DNA of 16,034 bases from an uncultured Porphyromonadaceae bacterium (GTDB lineage Bacteria > Bacteroidota > Bacteroidia > Bacteroidales > Muribaculaceae), in assembly GCA_947177595.1 (NCBI GenBank), contig CAMWUZ010000018.1:1-16034 (forward strand). The letters run 5' to 3'. Shown piece by piece: positions 1 to 7,282 of this stretch; positions within the stretch are counted from its first letter, which is position 1; each line of letters opens with the position of its first letter. A program made the position numbers and the translations under genes. The notes below the pieces were generated by a model. The model made no database searches and was not told the origin of the DNA. It saw nothing but the letters and a program-made list of their open reading frames with translations.

Positions 1-295
1 GGTATATTATTTTCCTAAAAAGATAAATATAAGAAAGAAATGGAATGTCGAGCAATCGTGGGATATAAATGAACTTCCCCTTGATCAGCAGAAACCATTT
101 GAAATAAAGAAGAATAAGCCGAAAACCAAGGATGCCGCTGCAAACCGGAGAGATGACGAGGAAGAAGAGGAAGATGATGGATTTTTCATTCCGGGATCTT
201 CACAGGGCAACTTCAATAACTCCATAAGCAATTCCCGACGTACCAACGGAAGAAACGGGCTCAGACGCAGCGATTCAGGAAGAATGGCTTTTTAG
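1..295 (+). CDS. C-terminal fragment of an unrecognised protein (5' end outside the window)
   Basis: An open frame enters from the left edge (first full codon at base 2) and ends at TAG 293-295, giving about 97 visible residues. The visible part starts with a hydrophobic/basic stretch (VYYFPKKINIRKK), continues with a Lys-rich segment, has a strongly acidic run (DDEEEEEDDG) near residues 54-63, and ends in a low-complexity Asn/Ser/Arg-rich tail. I see no catalytic motif and do not recognise the family. The tail looks like a disordered C-terminus following a domain that lies outside the window. The stop codon is 13 nt before the rex start on the same strand, so cotranscription with rex is likely. 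That this is a real gene is supported by the frame staying open to the window edge and by its position; function is unknown. Confidence 0.6.
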   Translation, partial: VYYFPKKINIRKKWNVEQSWDINELPLDQQKPFEIKKNKPKTKDAAANRRDDEEEEEDDGFFIPGSSQGNFNNSISNSRRTNGRNGLRRSDSGRMAF

Positions 296-308
296 ATGAT
301 ATTTTGCG

Positions 309-968
309 ATGACACAGATAGTACCGATAAAAACACCCCTACGCGATATAATGCCGGAGCCAACCCTGCGGCGTCTCCCATGGTATCTTGCTTACGTGAG
401 TATGCTGCGCTCACGTAATGTGGAGTATGTGTCATCTACCGCTATCGCCAAGGAGATAAATGTCGAGGCGACTCAGATTGCAAAGGATTTGTCGTTTCTG
501 AATATCCGCGGAAAAACAAGAATAGGCTATGCGGTGGCTGCTCTTGAAAGAGTGCTCCGCTCATATCTCGGCTTTAACCGTGAACACAATGCGGTGATAA
601 TCGGCGTTGGTTCGCTGGGCAGGGCGCTGATTACCGACTCGGGTTTAACCCGCTACGGGCTTGATATTGTGGCGGGACTTGATGTCAATCCTGAAATAAT
701 AGGCAGCAGCATAATGAATGTGCCGGTTTTTGACATCAAGGATATTGCCGAGGTGCGCAAGAATTTCTCGGCTGAGATTGCAATTATAACCGTGCCTGTG
801 GAGAAAGCTCAGGAAACAGCAGATATAGCTATCGCAGCCGGTGCGAAGGCGCTGTGGAATTTCACTCCGTTCAGAATACGTACTCCTGAGGGTATCGTGG
901 TGCAGAACACCTCAATATATGCGCATCTGGCTGTGATGTACAATAGGTTGAACCTCGTAAATCCCTGA
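309..968 (+). CDS. rex: Redox-sensing transcriptional repressor Rex
   Basis: Rex is a dimeric repressor that reads the NADH/NAD+ ratio and releases DNA when NADH binds. At 219 aa it has the usual family length. Residues about 18-75 form the winged-helix DNA-binding domain, with a recognition-helix region (VEATQIAKDLSFLNI) followed by the wing (GKTRIGYAV). A Rossmann domain follows: the dinucleotide loop GVGSLG is at 99-104 and the acidic residue ending strand 2, expected to bind the adenosine ribose and favour NAD(H), is D125 in VAGLDVNPE. The C-terminal segment ending AHLAVMYNRL is the helix that swaps across the dimer in known Rex structures. The ATG lies 13 nt after the preceding stop codon and is the only sensible start. 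The next gene begins 2 nt after its stop. Regulon targets cannot be read from this window. Confidence 0.95.
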   Translation: MTQIVPIKTPLRDIMPEPTLRRLPWYLAYVSMLRSRNVEYVSSTAIAKEINVEATQIAKDLSFLNIRGKTRIGYAVAALERVLRSYLGFNREHNAVIIGVGSLGRALITDSGLTRYGLDIVAGLDVNPEIIGSSIMNVPVFDIKDIAEVRKNFSAEIAIITVPVEKAQETADIAIAAGAKALWNFTPFRIRTPEGIVVQNTSIYAHLAVMYNRLNLVNP

Positions 969-970
969 CC

Positions 971-1540
971 GTGAAAGTTCTCGCTCTGACAAGAAAGCCG
1001 GGAGAACCGCTGACGAATCCTCCCTCCCTTGAGGTAATTGTAGATTCTGCCACAGTGCCGGTTTCACGTCCTCTTTTTCTACCCGATTTTGATTCAGACT
1101 GGTGCGTGAAATTCTATCCGGCATTCAAAATCAGTCGTTTAGGTAAGGATATTTCGGCGAAATTCGCCTCAAGGTATTTCGATTCCTTTACAGTAGCGTT
1201 GCGTCTATACCCACTTGGCTCAGAAGCATGGTTGAGTGCGAATAATCTGACAAAAGGAGTACTCGGCATATATGACTACTGCCTCGCGTTCGGTGAGTGG
1301 CAGCCGTGGAGCGATATATCCGGAGATGTATCAGTGGGTATAGACGGCAATGACATAAATCTAAGTGCCGGGATGATTGAGATTGACAGGGTTATCGAAT
1401 CGGTGAGCCATTATACGACTCTAAAGACAGGTGATGTGATTCTTCCCTGTGAGCTTCCGGTATGCTTCCCTGCCATAGCAAGCTCTGATGTGAAGGTGAA
1501 AATAAACTCCGAATCTGAATTTGAATTCAGAATCAGATAA
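971..1540 (+). CDS. Fumarylacetoacetate hydrolase (FAH)-like protein, probably catalytically dead
   Basis: The 189-residue protein follows the layout of short Bacteroidetes FAH-family proteins: an N-terminus like MKVLAL, a FLPDF segment at 36-40, RLGK at 56-59 followed by a RYFD segment (68-71), FGEW at 107-110, and a late VSHYTTLKTGD segment (145-155). FAH-family enzymes use a Mg2+/Mn2+ site built from an ExE pair and an Asp plus a catalytic Lys. Compared from memory with active relatives, the ExE pair is K47 and Y49, the Asp is R78, the Lys position is about G99, and the TGTP substrate loop reads PCEL (159-162). All metal and catalytic positions therefore seem lost while the scaffold remains. 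Translation starts at GTG 971, 2 nt after rex, implying coupling. The reading frame is intact, so this looks like a maintained pseudoenzyme and not a decayed gene. The family assignment is fairly secure; the role is unknown. Confidence 0.72.
   Translation: MKVLALTRKPGEPLTNPPSLEVIVDSATVPVSRPLFLPDFDSDWCVKFYPAFKISRLGKDISAKFASRYFDSFTVALRLYPLGSEAWLSANNLTKGVLGIYDYCLAFGEWQPWSDISGDVSVGIDGNDINLSAGMIEIDRVIESVSHYTTLKTGDVILPCELPVCFPAIASSDVKVKINSESEFEFRIR
1514..1531. repeat. 8-bp inverted repeat in the last codons of the FAH-like gene
   Basis: TCTGAATT (1514-1521) and AATTCAGA (1524-1531) form a perfect inverted repeat with a 2-nt spacer, just inside the 3' end of the FAH-like gene and followed by an A/T-rich stretch. 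As RNA it could fold as a six-pair stem with a six-base loop. It may be a weak attenuator between the FAH-like gene and porV, or chance from repeated GAAT-like codons encoding an ESEFEF peptide. The 49-nt gap to porV holds no clear promoter box. Confidence 0.3.
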
Positions 1541-1589
1541 AAAATAAAGTATAGATGCAATAAAAGGTTAAATATTCAGTTATAAGAAT

Positions 1590-2783
1590 ATGAAAGCTAA
1601 GAATCTGATTATACTTATAGTCGCCGCAACTTCATTTGCAGTTTCTGCACAGGATAAAAATGATTTTAATCCTCTCCAGACCGGTGTTAACTCTCTGAGC
1701 ATTGCGCCCGATGCGCGAGGTGCCTCCATGGGTGACCTCGGTGCCGCAACCGATCCGGATGCCAACTCGCAGTTCTGGAACCCGTCCAAATATGCCTTTG
1801 CCTACAGCAAAGCTGCTCTGTCACTGAGTTATACCCCGTGGTTGAGGAAACTTGTAGATGATATTTTCCTCGCCAACCTTTCCGGGTATTGGAAAGTGGG
1901 TGGCGGTGACAATCAGTCGGTAAGTGCATCCCTCCGCTACTTCTCTCTCGGCGAGGTTACTACCGGAAGTGAGGCTATCGGTTCAGCACAGACCCTCAAC
2001 CCCTATGAAATGAGTTTTGACATAGGCTATTCGCGAAAACTTTCAGAGAAATATTCGATGGGTGTTGTGCTCCGATACATCTACTCCGATCTCGGATTCT
2101 CAGATTCTTATGCCGGAGACAACAGCACCGGTGCTTCAGCTTTCTCCGCCGATATATCCGGCTACTATACCACTTTCCCGGTTGTCGGCAGAAGCGAATG
2201 CCAGTGGTCATGGGGCTGGAATATCTCCAATATCGGCACGAAGGTGTCTTACAACCACGGCGAGGATCCGGCATTTCTGCCTACCAATCTGCGACTCGGC
2301 ACAAATTTCACTTTTCCTCTCGCCGATTACCACAATCTTTCGTTAGGTCTTGACCTGAACAAACTCCTCGTGCCGGCGCGTCCTCGCGAGAGCGATTATG
2401 ACACTGCCACTCCGGACGGTCAGCGAGAATATCTCAACGCATTGGAAAACTGGGAGAATATGTCACCTATCACCGGTATTTTCAAGTCATTTTCAGATGC
2501 TCCCGGTGGTTTCAATGAAGAGATGAAAGAGATAATGTGGTCACTCGGAGCGGAATATTCCTACAATCAGCAGTTTTTTGCACGTGCAGGATATTTTTAC
2601 GAGCACGCGATGAAAGGGAATCGCCAGTATTTCGGTATCGGAGCAGGATTCGCCATGAATATTCTGCGCATAGATGCTTCATATATGCTTGCGACCGCGC
2701 AGACCTCTCCGCTTGACCAGACCCTCCGCTTCACCCTCACATTCGATATGGACGGGCTGAAGGAAATATTCGGTAAAAAGTAA
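1590..2783 (+). CDS. porV: Type IX secretion outer-membrane protein PorV (LptO)
   Basis: PorV is a FadL-like outer-membrane beta-barrel of the type IX secretion system (T9SS). It collects cargo emerging from the SprA translocon and brings it to the PorU attachment/sortase complex. The 397-aa product has a signal peptide (about residues 1-20, cut before Q21) and then the hallmark PorV/PorQ opening: LSIAPDARGASMGDLG (36-51) and ATDPDANSQFWNPSKYAF (53-70). The rest alternates aromatic and polar residues as expected for a barrel, ending in a strand-like TLRFTLTFDMDG segment. Length matches known PorV proteins (about 390 aa). ispF follows after 4 nt. In Porphyromonas gingivalis porV is, as I recall, also followed by ispF but preceded by porU; here porU is not the upstream neighbour. 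PorQ or another member of the family is the alternative, but size and the ispF linkage favour PorV. Confidence 0.87.
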   Translation: MKAKNLIILIVAATSFAVSAQDKNDFNPLQTGVNSLSIAPDARGASMGDLGAATDPDANSQFWNPSKYAFAYSKAALSLSYTPWLRKLVDDIFLANLSGYWKVGGGDNQSVSASLRYFSLGEVTTGSEAIGSAQTLNPYEMSFDIGYSRKLSEKYSMGVVLRYIYSDLGFSDSYAGDNSTGASAFSADISGYYTTFPVVGRSECQWSWGWNISNIGTKVSYNHGEDPAFLPTNLRLGTNFTFPLADYHNLSLGLDLNKLLVPARPRESDYDTATPDGQREYLNALENWENMSPITGIFKSFSDAPGGFNEEMKEIMWSLGAEYSYNQQFFARAGYFYEHAMKGNRQYFGIGAGFAMNILRIDASYMLATAQTSPLDQTLRFTLTFDMDGLKEIFGKK

Positions 2784-2787
2784 TATA

Positions 2788-3273
2788 ATGGAAATCAAGG
2801 ATCTCAGAACCGGATTGGGAATGGATGTACACTCATTCGCTCCCGACCGTGAGCTGTGGATATGCGGCGTAAAAATTCCGTATGAGCTCGGTCTGCTGGG
2901 TCACAGCGATGCCGATGTGGCTCTCCATGCCCTTGCAGATGCGATTCTGGGAGCAGCCGCACTTAGGGATATCGGTTATCATTTCCCGGATACCGATCCA
3001 CGTTTCAAAGGTGCGGATTCAAGAGTGCTGCTACGCCATGTGGTGAGTCTCGTAACTCATAAGGGATATTCAATTTCCAATGTTGATGTAACGATAGTAG
3101 CTCAGGCGCCGAAGATGTCACCTTACATAGAGCAGATGCGTGAAACCGTTGCTTCTGATCTTGCTGTTGACCCGGACAGAGTATCAATAAAAGCCACCAC
3201 CACAGAGTATCTTGGCTTTACCGGTCGCAAAGAGGGTATCGCAGCCTTTGCCAACGCCCTACTTATCCGCTAA
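2788..3273 (+). CDS. ispF: 2-C-methyl-D-erythritol 2,4-cyclodiphosphate synthase
   Basis: IspF cyclises CDP-ME-2-phosphate to MEcPP with release of CMP in the MEP isoprenoid pathway; it is a cytosolic trimer with a Zn site. The 161-aa length is typical. The zinc ligands are visible: D13 and H15 in GMDVHSF, and H47 in GHSDADVALH (38-47). The downstream DIGYHFPDTDPRFKGADS segment and the late TTTEYLGFTGRKEGI segment are family signatures for substrate and CMP binding. The ATG sits 4 nt after the porV stop, indicating one transcript. Its final codons (Ile-Arg-stop) form the left arm of a terminator hairpin shared with the convergent hexosaminidase gene. The product also links to miaA in this window, because dimethylallyl diphosphate made by this pathway is the MiaA donor. 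Confidence 0.96.
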   Translation: MEIKDLRTGLGMDVHSFAPDRELWICGVKIPYELGLLGHSDADVALHALADAILGAAALRDIGYHFPDTDPRFKGADSRVLLRHVVSLVTHKGYSISNVDVTIVAQAPKMSPYIEQMRETVASDLAVDPDRVSIKATTTEYLGFTGRKEGIAAFANALLIR

Positions 3274-3295
3274 CCCCCGCGGGATTAGCGGATGA
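3263..3295. terminator. Bidirectional terminator hairpin between convergent genes
   Basis: ATCCGCTAA (3265-3273) pairs perfectly with TTAGCGGAT (3285-3293). Inside it, after one C/A mismatch, CCC (3275-3277) pairs with GGG (3281-3283), leaving a 3-nt loop; an outer T/A pair and a wobble can extend it. The left arm is the last three codons of ispF and the right arm is the last three codons of the hexosaminidase gene read on the other strand. There is no strong T-tract on either side, so termination efficiency is uncertain, but position and symmetry suit a shared terminator. Confidence 0.65.
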
Positions 3296-5216
3296 TTATT
3301 TCGTCGGCGAACTGGCAGCCTTCCTTAGCTTTGGCTATCACGCGGACATATCGCGCTCTTGCAATTCCTTTCCAGGCATATTCTTTGAAAGAAACTCCGT
3401 CAGTGGGTTTCTGCTCATGCTCAATAGTGGTGAGAGGGGTGAAGTCCACACCGTTGTCAGAAATCAGGAACTGTACGGATGAGGGGAACCATACGCCCGG
3501 ACCGATAAGCTGCATAAATTCCACACCGATGTATTTAATTGGCTGAATGTATTCAAGATCAACAGTCACATCCATTCTGTTGTCGCCTCTGTTCAGAAAT
3601 CCTTGCCAGAGTTGGTCATTGTAGTTCCAGCCGCCTCTTTTGCCATCGGTAAGGGTGGCTGTGCCTCCTGCGGGGTATCTGTTCCACCAGGGTATATTGT
3701 ATTTAACCGGTTTTCCTACAGCCAGGTGATTTTCAGGGCGTTGTGCCTCAGGTTTGTTGCCGATTTCGTGTGCAATATCAAACACATTGTAGCCTTTGCT
3801 CTTCATATCCGCTGCAAGATTTTCAGCGCGTAAACGGAAATCACCGTAATTTTTCAGGCTGTCGGGAGTCCATGCGGTCTCGGCGATAGCGAACATACGG
3901 GGATACAGCATATATTCGGCATGCTCCGCGGTAGGAATATATTCGCACCATAGATTTCCCTGTAGTCCGATGATATAATTTGCAATGTCCTGAGCGATGG
4001 AGTCCGGTACAGGGTTGTATGAATACACTTTTTCAAGCGGCAGATAGCCTCCGATAGCTTCCGGCTGTGAATAGGGAGCATCCTGATATCCGTCGAGATA
4101 GCAATATCCTCCGGGTGACATGATAGCTCTATGTCCGCCTGTGGCAGCTTTTATGCCGCCCTCGGTACCTCGCCATGACATCACGGTTGCGTTTGGCGCG
4201 AGTCCTCCTTCCATTATTTCGTCCCAACCGAGCAGGTCACGTCCCTTGGAATTCAAATATTGCTCAATCCGATGAATGAGGTAGCTCTGAAGCTCGTATA
4301 TAGATTGGAGTGAGTTCTCTTTCATTCTCTGTTGACAGAGGGCGCAGTCTTTCCATGCCTGTTTGTTTGCTTCATCGCCGCCGATGTGAATTATCTTACT
4401 TGGGAAAATCTCAATAACCTCGTCAAGCACATTTTCCAGAAATTCAAATGTTGCTTCGTTGCCTACACATAAGTCAGCCTGTCCGGCAGGGTTGTGAGTG
4501 CATGATAGATCGGGAAACGCGGCGGTGACCTCCTCGGAGTGAGAGGGCATTTCTATTTCCGGAATCACCGTGATGTATCTTTCGGCTGCATATTCAACAA
4601 TTTCTCTGGCATCTTCCTGAGTGAGAAATCCGCCTGTTGCATCCGGCTCGGTGGAATTGGCGTACTTGTTGCCGTTTTCGTTCCATTCTTTCCAAGTATT
4701 GCCTTTGCGCCACGCCGCATATTCGGTGAGGCGAGGATAGCGTTTTATTTCAAGTCTCCAGCCTGCCGCATCAGTGAGGTGCAGATGCAGAGTATTGAGC
4801 TTTAGCCGCGCCATCGCGTCTATCTGCTTTTTGATGAATTCCTTGTCGCGGAAATGACGTGAGATATCAAGCATCATGCCACGGTAGCTGAATCTCGGCT
4901 CATCTATTATCGTGCACGCAGGGATTTTGTTCCCGTCGTCTGCCATTTCTTTCAAAGTCACAAGTCCGTAGCAAAGTCCAGCCTGGGATTTTGCAGAAAC
5001 TACCGCGCTGTCTGGAGTGACTTTCAGCATATATCCTTCGGGTGAAGATATACCCGGAATTGTATCGACTATATGTAGCATCACATCGTCAATACTTTTC
5101 AGAACAAGTTCTCCTGAAGCGGCAGTATATTTCAGCGGTTTAGGTATTACAGGATTAACGGCGCTGCTATAAAGTGATGTGATGCCGACAACAAGCGAGA
5201 GCAGATAGATTCTCAT
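3285..5216 (-). CDS. Exported beta-N-acetylhexosaminidase, glycoside hydrolase family 20
   Basis: GH20 enzymes release terminal GlcNAc/GalNAc from glycans by substrate-assisted catalysis. The 643-aa product has a signal peptide (about residues 1-19), an N-terminal GH20b-type domain (about 20-105, starting PVIPKPLKY), and a TIM-barrel catalytic domain (about 108-470) opening with RGMMLDISRHF. The catalytic Asp-Glu pair is D281-E282 in HIGGDEA (277-283). Active-site aromatics include WDE (331-333), SW (347-348) and YCYLDGYQ (371-378). Residues about 503-643 look like a discoidin/F5-8 type C (CBM32-like) carbohydrate-binding domain, with a DGKRGGW motif early and an ARYVRV strand near the end. 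No type IX C-terminal signal is evident, so periplasmic location is likely. Its ATG is 1 nt after the stop of the upstream acyltransferase gene, so it is the last gene of the pepT run. Exact substrate (host mucin glycan, chitobiose or peptidoglycan sugar) cannot be read. Confidence 0.93.
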   Translation of the reverse strand: MRIYLLSLVVGITSLYSSAVNPVIPKPLKYTAASGELVLKSIDDVMLHIVDTIPGISSPEGYMLKVTPDSAVVSAKSQAGLCYGLVTLKEMADDGNKIPACTIIDEPRFSYRGMMLDISRHFRDKEFIKKQIDAMARLKLNTLHLHLTDAAGWRLEIKRYPRLTEYAAWRKGNTWKEWNENGNKYANSTEPDATGGFLTQEDAREIVEYAAERYITVIPEIEMPSHSEEVTAAFPDLSCTHNPAGQADLCVGNEATFEFLENVLDEVIEIFPSKIIHIGGDEANKQAWKDCALCQQRMKENSLQSIYELQSYLIHRIEQYLNSKGRDLLGWDEIMEGGLAPNATVMSWRGTEGGIKAATGGHRAIMSPGGYCYLDGYQDAPYSQPEAIGGYLPLEKVYSYNPVPDSIAQDIANYIIGLQGNLWCEYIPTAEHAEYMLYPRMFAIAETAWTPDSLKNYGDFRLRAENLAADMKSKGYNVFDIAHEIGNKPEAQRPENHLAVGKPVKYNIPWWNRYPAGGTATLTDGKRGGWNYNDQLWQGFLNRGDNRMDVTVDLEYIQPIKYIGVEFMQLIGPGVWFPSSVQFLISDNGVDFTPLTTIEHEQKPTDGVSFKEYAWKGIARARYVRVIAKAKEGCQFADEIIIR

Positions 5217-5217
5217 A

Positions 5218-6366
5218 TCAGGCTATGAATTTGCGGGTGAATTTGGTGAGGCTGAGCAGCCATGTGAGTACTGCCGCTGCAGTGAAACAGGTCACCGCCA
5301 TAGCTAAAATCTTGAAAACCGGTGCAATATCAAGAGCGTTATATAAGTCGAATGAGGAGTAGATGAATATGAAATGACAGAGGTATATGCCGAAAGTGAG
5401 AGATGCAAGTTTAGTGAGCCATTGCTTCGGCTGCATCTTGCTTCGGCTGCATAAAAGGAGTACAGGAAAGGTCATCATGAAAACATTTACACCGGTGAAG
5501 TACCATATTACTTCAAGGTAGGAATAGTCTCCGGGGAAGAAATCCTGAATCTTTACAAACCCGCAGAAAGTAATGGCATATCCCGCAATAAACATAGGAA
5601 TACAAATAGCAGCCGCTTTTGCATTGCTCCATTTTATCTGCCATGTACGCATATAAAAGGCGAGGATAAGGTATCCGATAAAACCGGTAAGGTAGTAAAA
5701 GGTGCCATACTGATTCCAATCGCATGCACCGAGAATTTCCATGCTTCCGAAATTACCCTGATATCCGACATGAGGCGCGAGTAACTTCAGGTATGGTATA
5801 AAGAGGGTGAATCCCCAGATGTAAAGCACTGTTCTGACATCTTTTTTTGAAGCGGAAACGAGCCAAGAGTTAAGAACCGGCATGATTAGGTACAGCCCTA
5901 CAAGCATATAGAGATACCATAGTGGCACGGTGTCAAAGTTGAAGTTGAATACCATCAGCCAGATTTTCTGTAACAGATTTCCGGGAGTATATGATGCAAC
6001 ATCGATTGTGGGATTCAGTGTAGCCGGATTGATGTATCTGTAGTAGATAAAGAATAGAACCGGCAGAGCGATGCTCCAGAAAATCAGGGGCGGCAGGATT
6101 CTGCCGATACGTTTTTTGTAGAAGCCGGTAAGGGTAGTATCGGGCTTGAGCGGCAACAGCAGTATGGCTGTCATCAGCACAAAAAGAGGAACACTCGGAC
6201 GGGTAAGACTACCTATCGCGGCACCGGAGATAAAGGCGGTGCGGTCGGTGTCAAACGCACCAACAAAGCTGTCACAGCAGTGGGCGAGCACCACAAGAGC
6301 GCACGCCACAACTCTAAGCAGATCAATCCATGCAGTTCTGTTGTCGGACTCAAAATAAGGTTTCAT
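5218..6366 (-). CDS. Acyltransferase-3 family integral membrane protein
   Basis: Members of this family transfer acyl groups (often acetyl) from the cytoplasm to sugars or lipids of the envelope. The 382-aa protein shows the family start: a short charged N-terminus and then AWIDLLRVVACALVVLAHC (12-30), with the conserved Arg (R18) and His (H29) of the first helix. About ten hydrophobic segments follow, consistent with a polytopic inner-membrane protein. There is no periplasmic SGNH domain, so it is the short WecH-like form and not an OatA-like fusion. The gene begins 4 nt after miaA stops and ends 1 nt before the hexosaminidase start. The substrate is unknown; the partnership with an N-acetylhexosaminidase makes modification of an amino-sugar glycan conceivable, but that is only inference. 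Confidence 0.82.
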   Translation of the reverse strand: MKPYFESDNRTAWIDLLRVVACALVVLAHCCDSFVGAFDTDRTAFISGAAIGSLTRPSVPLFVLMTAILLLPLKPDTTLTGFYKKRIGRILPPLIFWSIALPVLFFIYYRYINPATLNPTIDVASYTPGNLLQKIWLMVFNFNFDTVPLWYLYMLVGLYLIMPVLNSWLVSASKKDVRTVLYIWGFTLFIPYLKLLAPHVGYQGNFGSMEILGACDWNQYGTFYYLTGFIGYLILAFYMRTWQIKWSNAKAAAICIPMFIAGYAITFCGFVKIQDFFPGDYSYLEVIWYFTGVNVFMMTFPVLLLCSRSKMQPKQWLTKLASLTFGIYLCHFIFIYSSFDLYNALDIAPVFKILAMAVTCFTAAAVLTWLLSLTKFTRKFIA

Positions 6367-6370
6367 GGTA

Positions 6371-7282
6371 TTATGATTTATTTAATATCGTTAATATCTG
6401 ATTAATAGCATTGTGAGGAGAGAGGTAGTGGATATCCTGGTCTTTTTTCATCCAGGTGAGTTGTTTTTTCGCATATACGCGAGTGTTTTTCGCAATACGC
6501 GCAATAGCGGTGTCTCTGTCCATCTTTCCCTCCAAAACGGCAAACAATTCTTTGAATCCCACAGTGTTGAGTGAGTTGAGATGCCGTCGGTCAAATACTT
6601 TTCTTGCTTCATCTTCAAATCCTTGCCCAATCATAGCGTCAACCCGCCGGTTGATTCTGTCAAAAAGCTGTTCGCGAGGATAATCAATTGCCACCTTTAT
6701 GATATCGAACGGACGCTCTGCCACTTTGCCTGTTCGCAGTGATGAGTATGGTACTCCCGCCTGCATGGTTATCTCGATAGCATGGACAATGCGTTTATGG
6801 TTGTTGAGATCTACAATCTTATAGTATTCCGGGTCAAGCGACAATAGAGTTTTGCGTGCCGCTTCAATTCCCCCCTCTGTATAAATCCTCATAGCCCGGT
6901 CACGGATTTCGGGAGAAATATCCGGCAGGTCATCAATGCCTTTTGTCACCGCATCGATATACATCATCGAGCCGCCACACATTATCGCGTAATCGCTTTT
7001 TGCCCAAAGCCGCGGAAGCAGGTCAAGAGCATCGGCTTCAAACCGCGCCGCGCTGTATGAATCCTCCAGTGACAGTATTCCAACGAAGTGATGCGTAGCC
7101 GCCTGCAATTGTTCTGCGGTAGGGGCGGCGGTGCCAATCGGAATCTCACGGTAAATCTGTCTGGAATCGGCAGATATAATCTCGCAGTTGAGTTTGAGTG
7201 CAAGATCAACGGCAAGCTGTGATTTGCCGGAGCCTGTCGGTCCGGTAATCACGATAAGTGTGGGTTTGTGATCTCGGGTCAC
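6371..7282 (-). CDS. miaA: tRNA dimethylallyltransferase MiaA
   Basis: MiaA adds a dimethylallyl group from DMAPP to N6 of A37 in tRNAs reading UNN codons. The 303-aa length is standard. The P-loop GPTGSGKS is at residues 14-21, followed by ISADSRQIYREIPIGTA (36-52), in which the Asp-Ser-Arg-Gln segment belongs to the active site. The GGSMMYIDAVTKGID segment and a C-terminal NTVGFKEL motif for tRNA/substrate binding are also present. The start is GTG at 7280-7282, overlapping the pepT stop as GTGA; no in-frame ATG precedes the P-loop closely enough to be better. Translation is probably coupled to pepT. Confidence 0.95.
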   Translation of the reverse strand: MTRDHKPTLIVITGPTGSGKSQLAVDLALKLNCEIISADSRQIYREIPIGTAAPTAEQLQAATHHFVGILSLEDSYSAARFEADALDLLPRLWAKSDYAIMCGGSMMYIDAVTKGIDDLPDISPEIRDRAMRIYTEGGIEAARKTLLSLDPEYYKIVDLNNHKRIVHAIEITMQAGVPYSSLRTGKVAERPFDIIKVAIDYPREQLFDRINRRVDAMIGQGFEDEARKVFDRRHLNSLNTVGFKELFAVLEGKMDRDTAIARIAKNTRVYAKKQLTWMKKDQDIHYLSPHNAINQILTILNKS

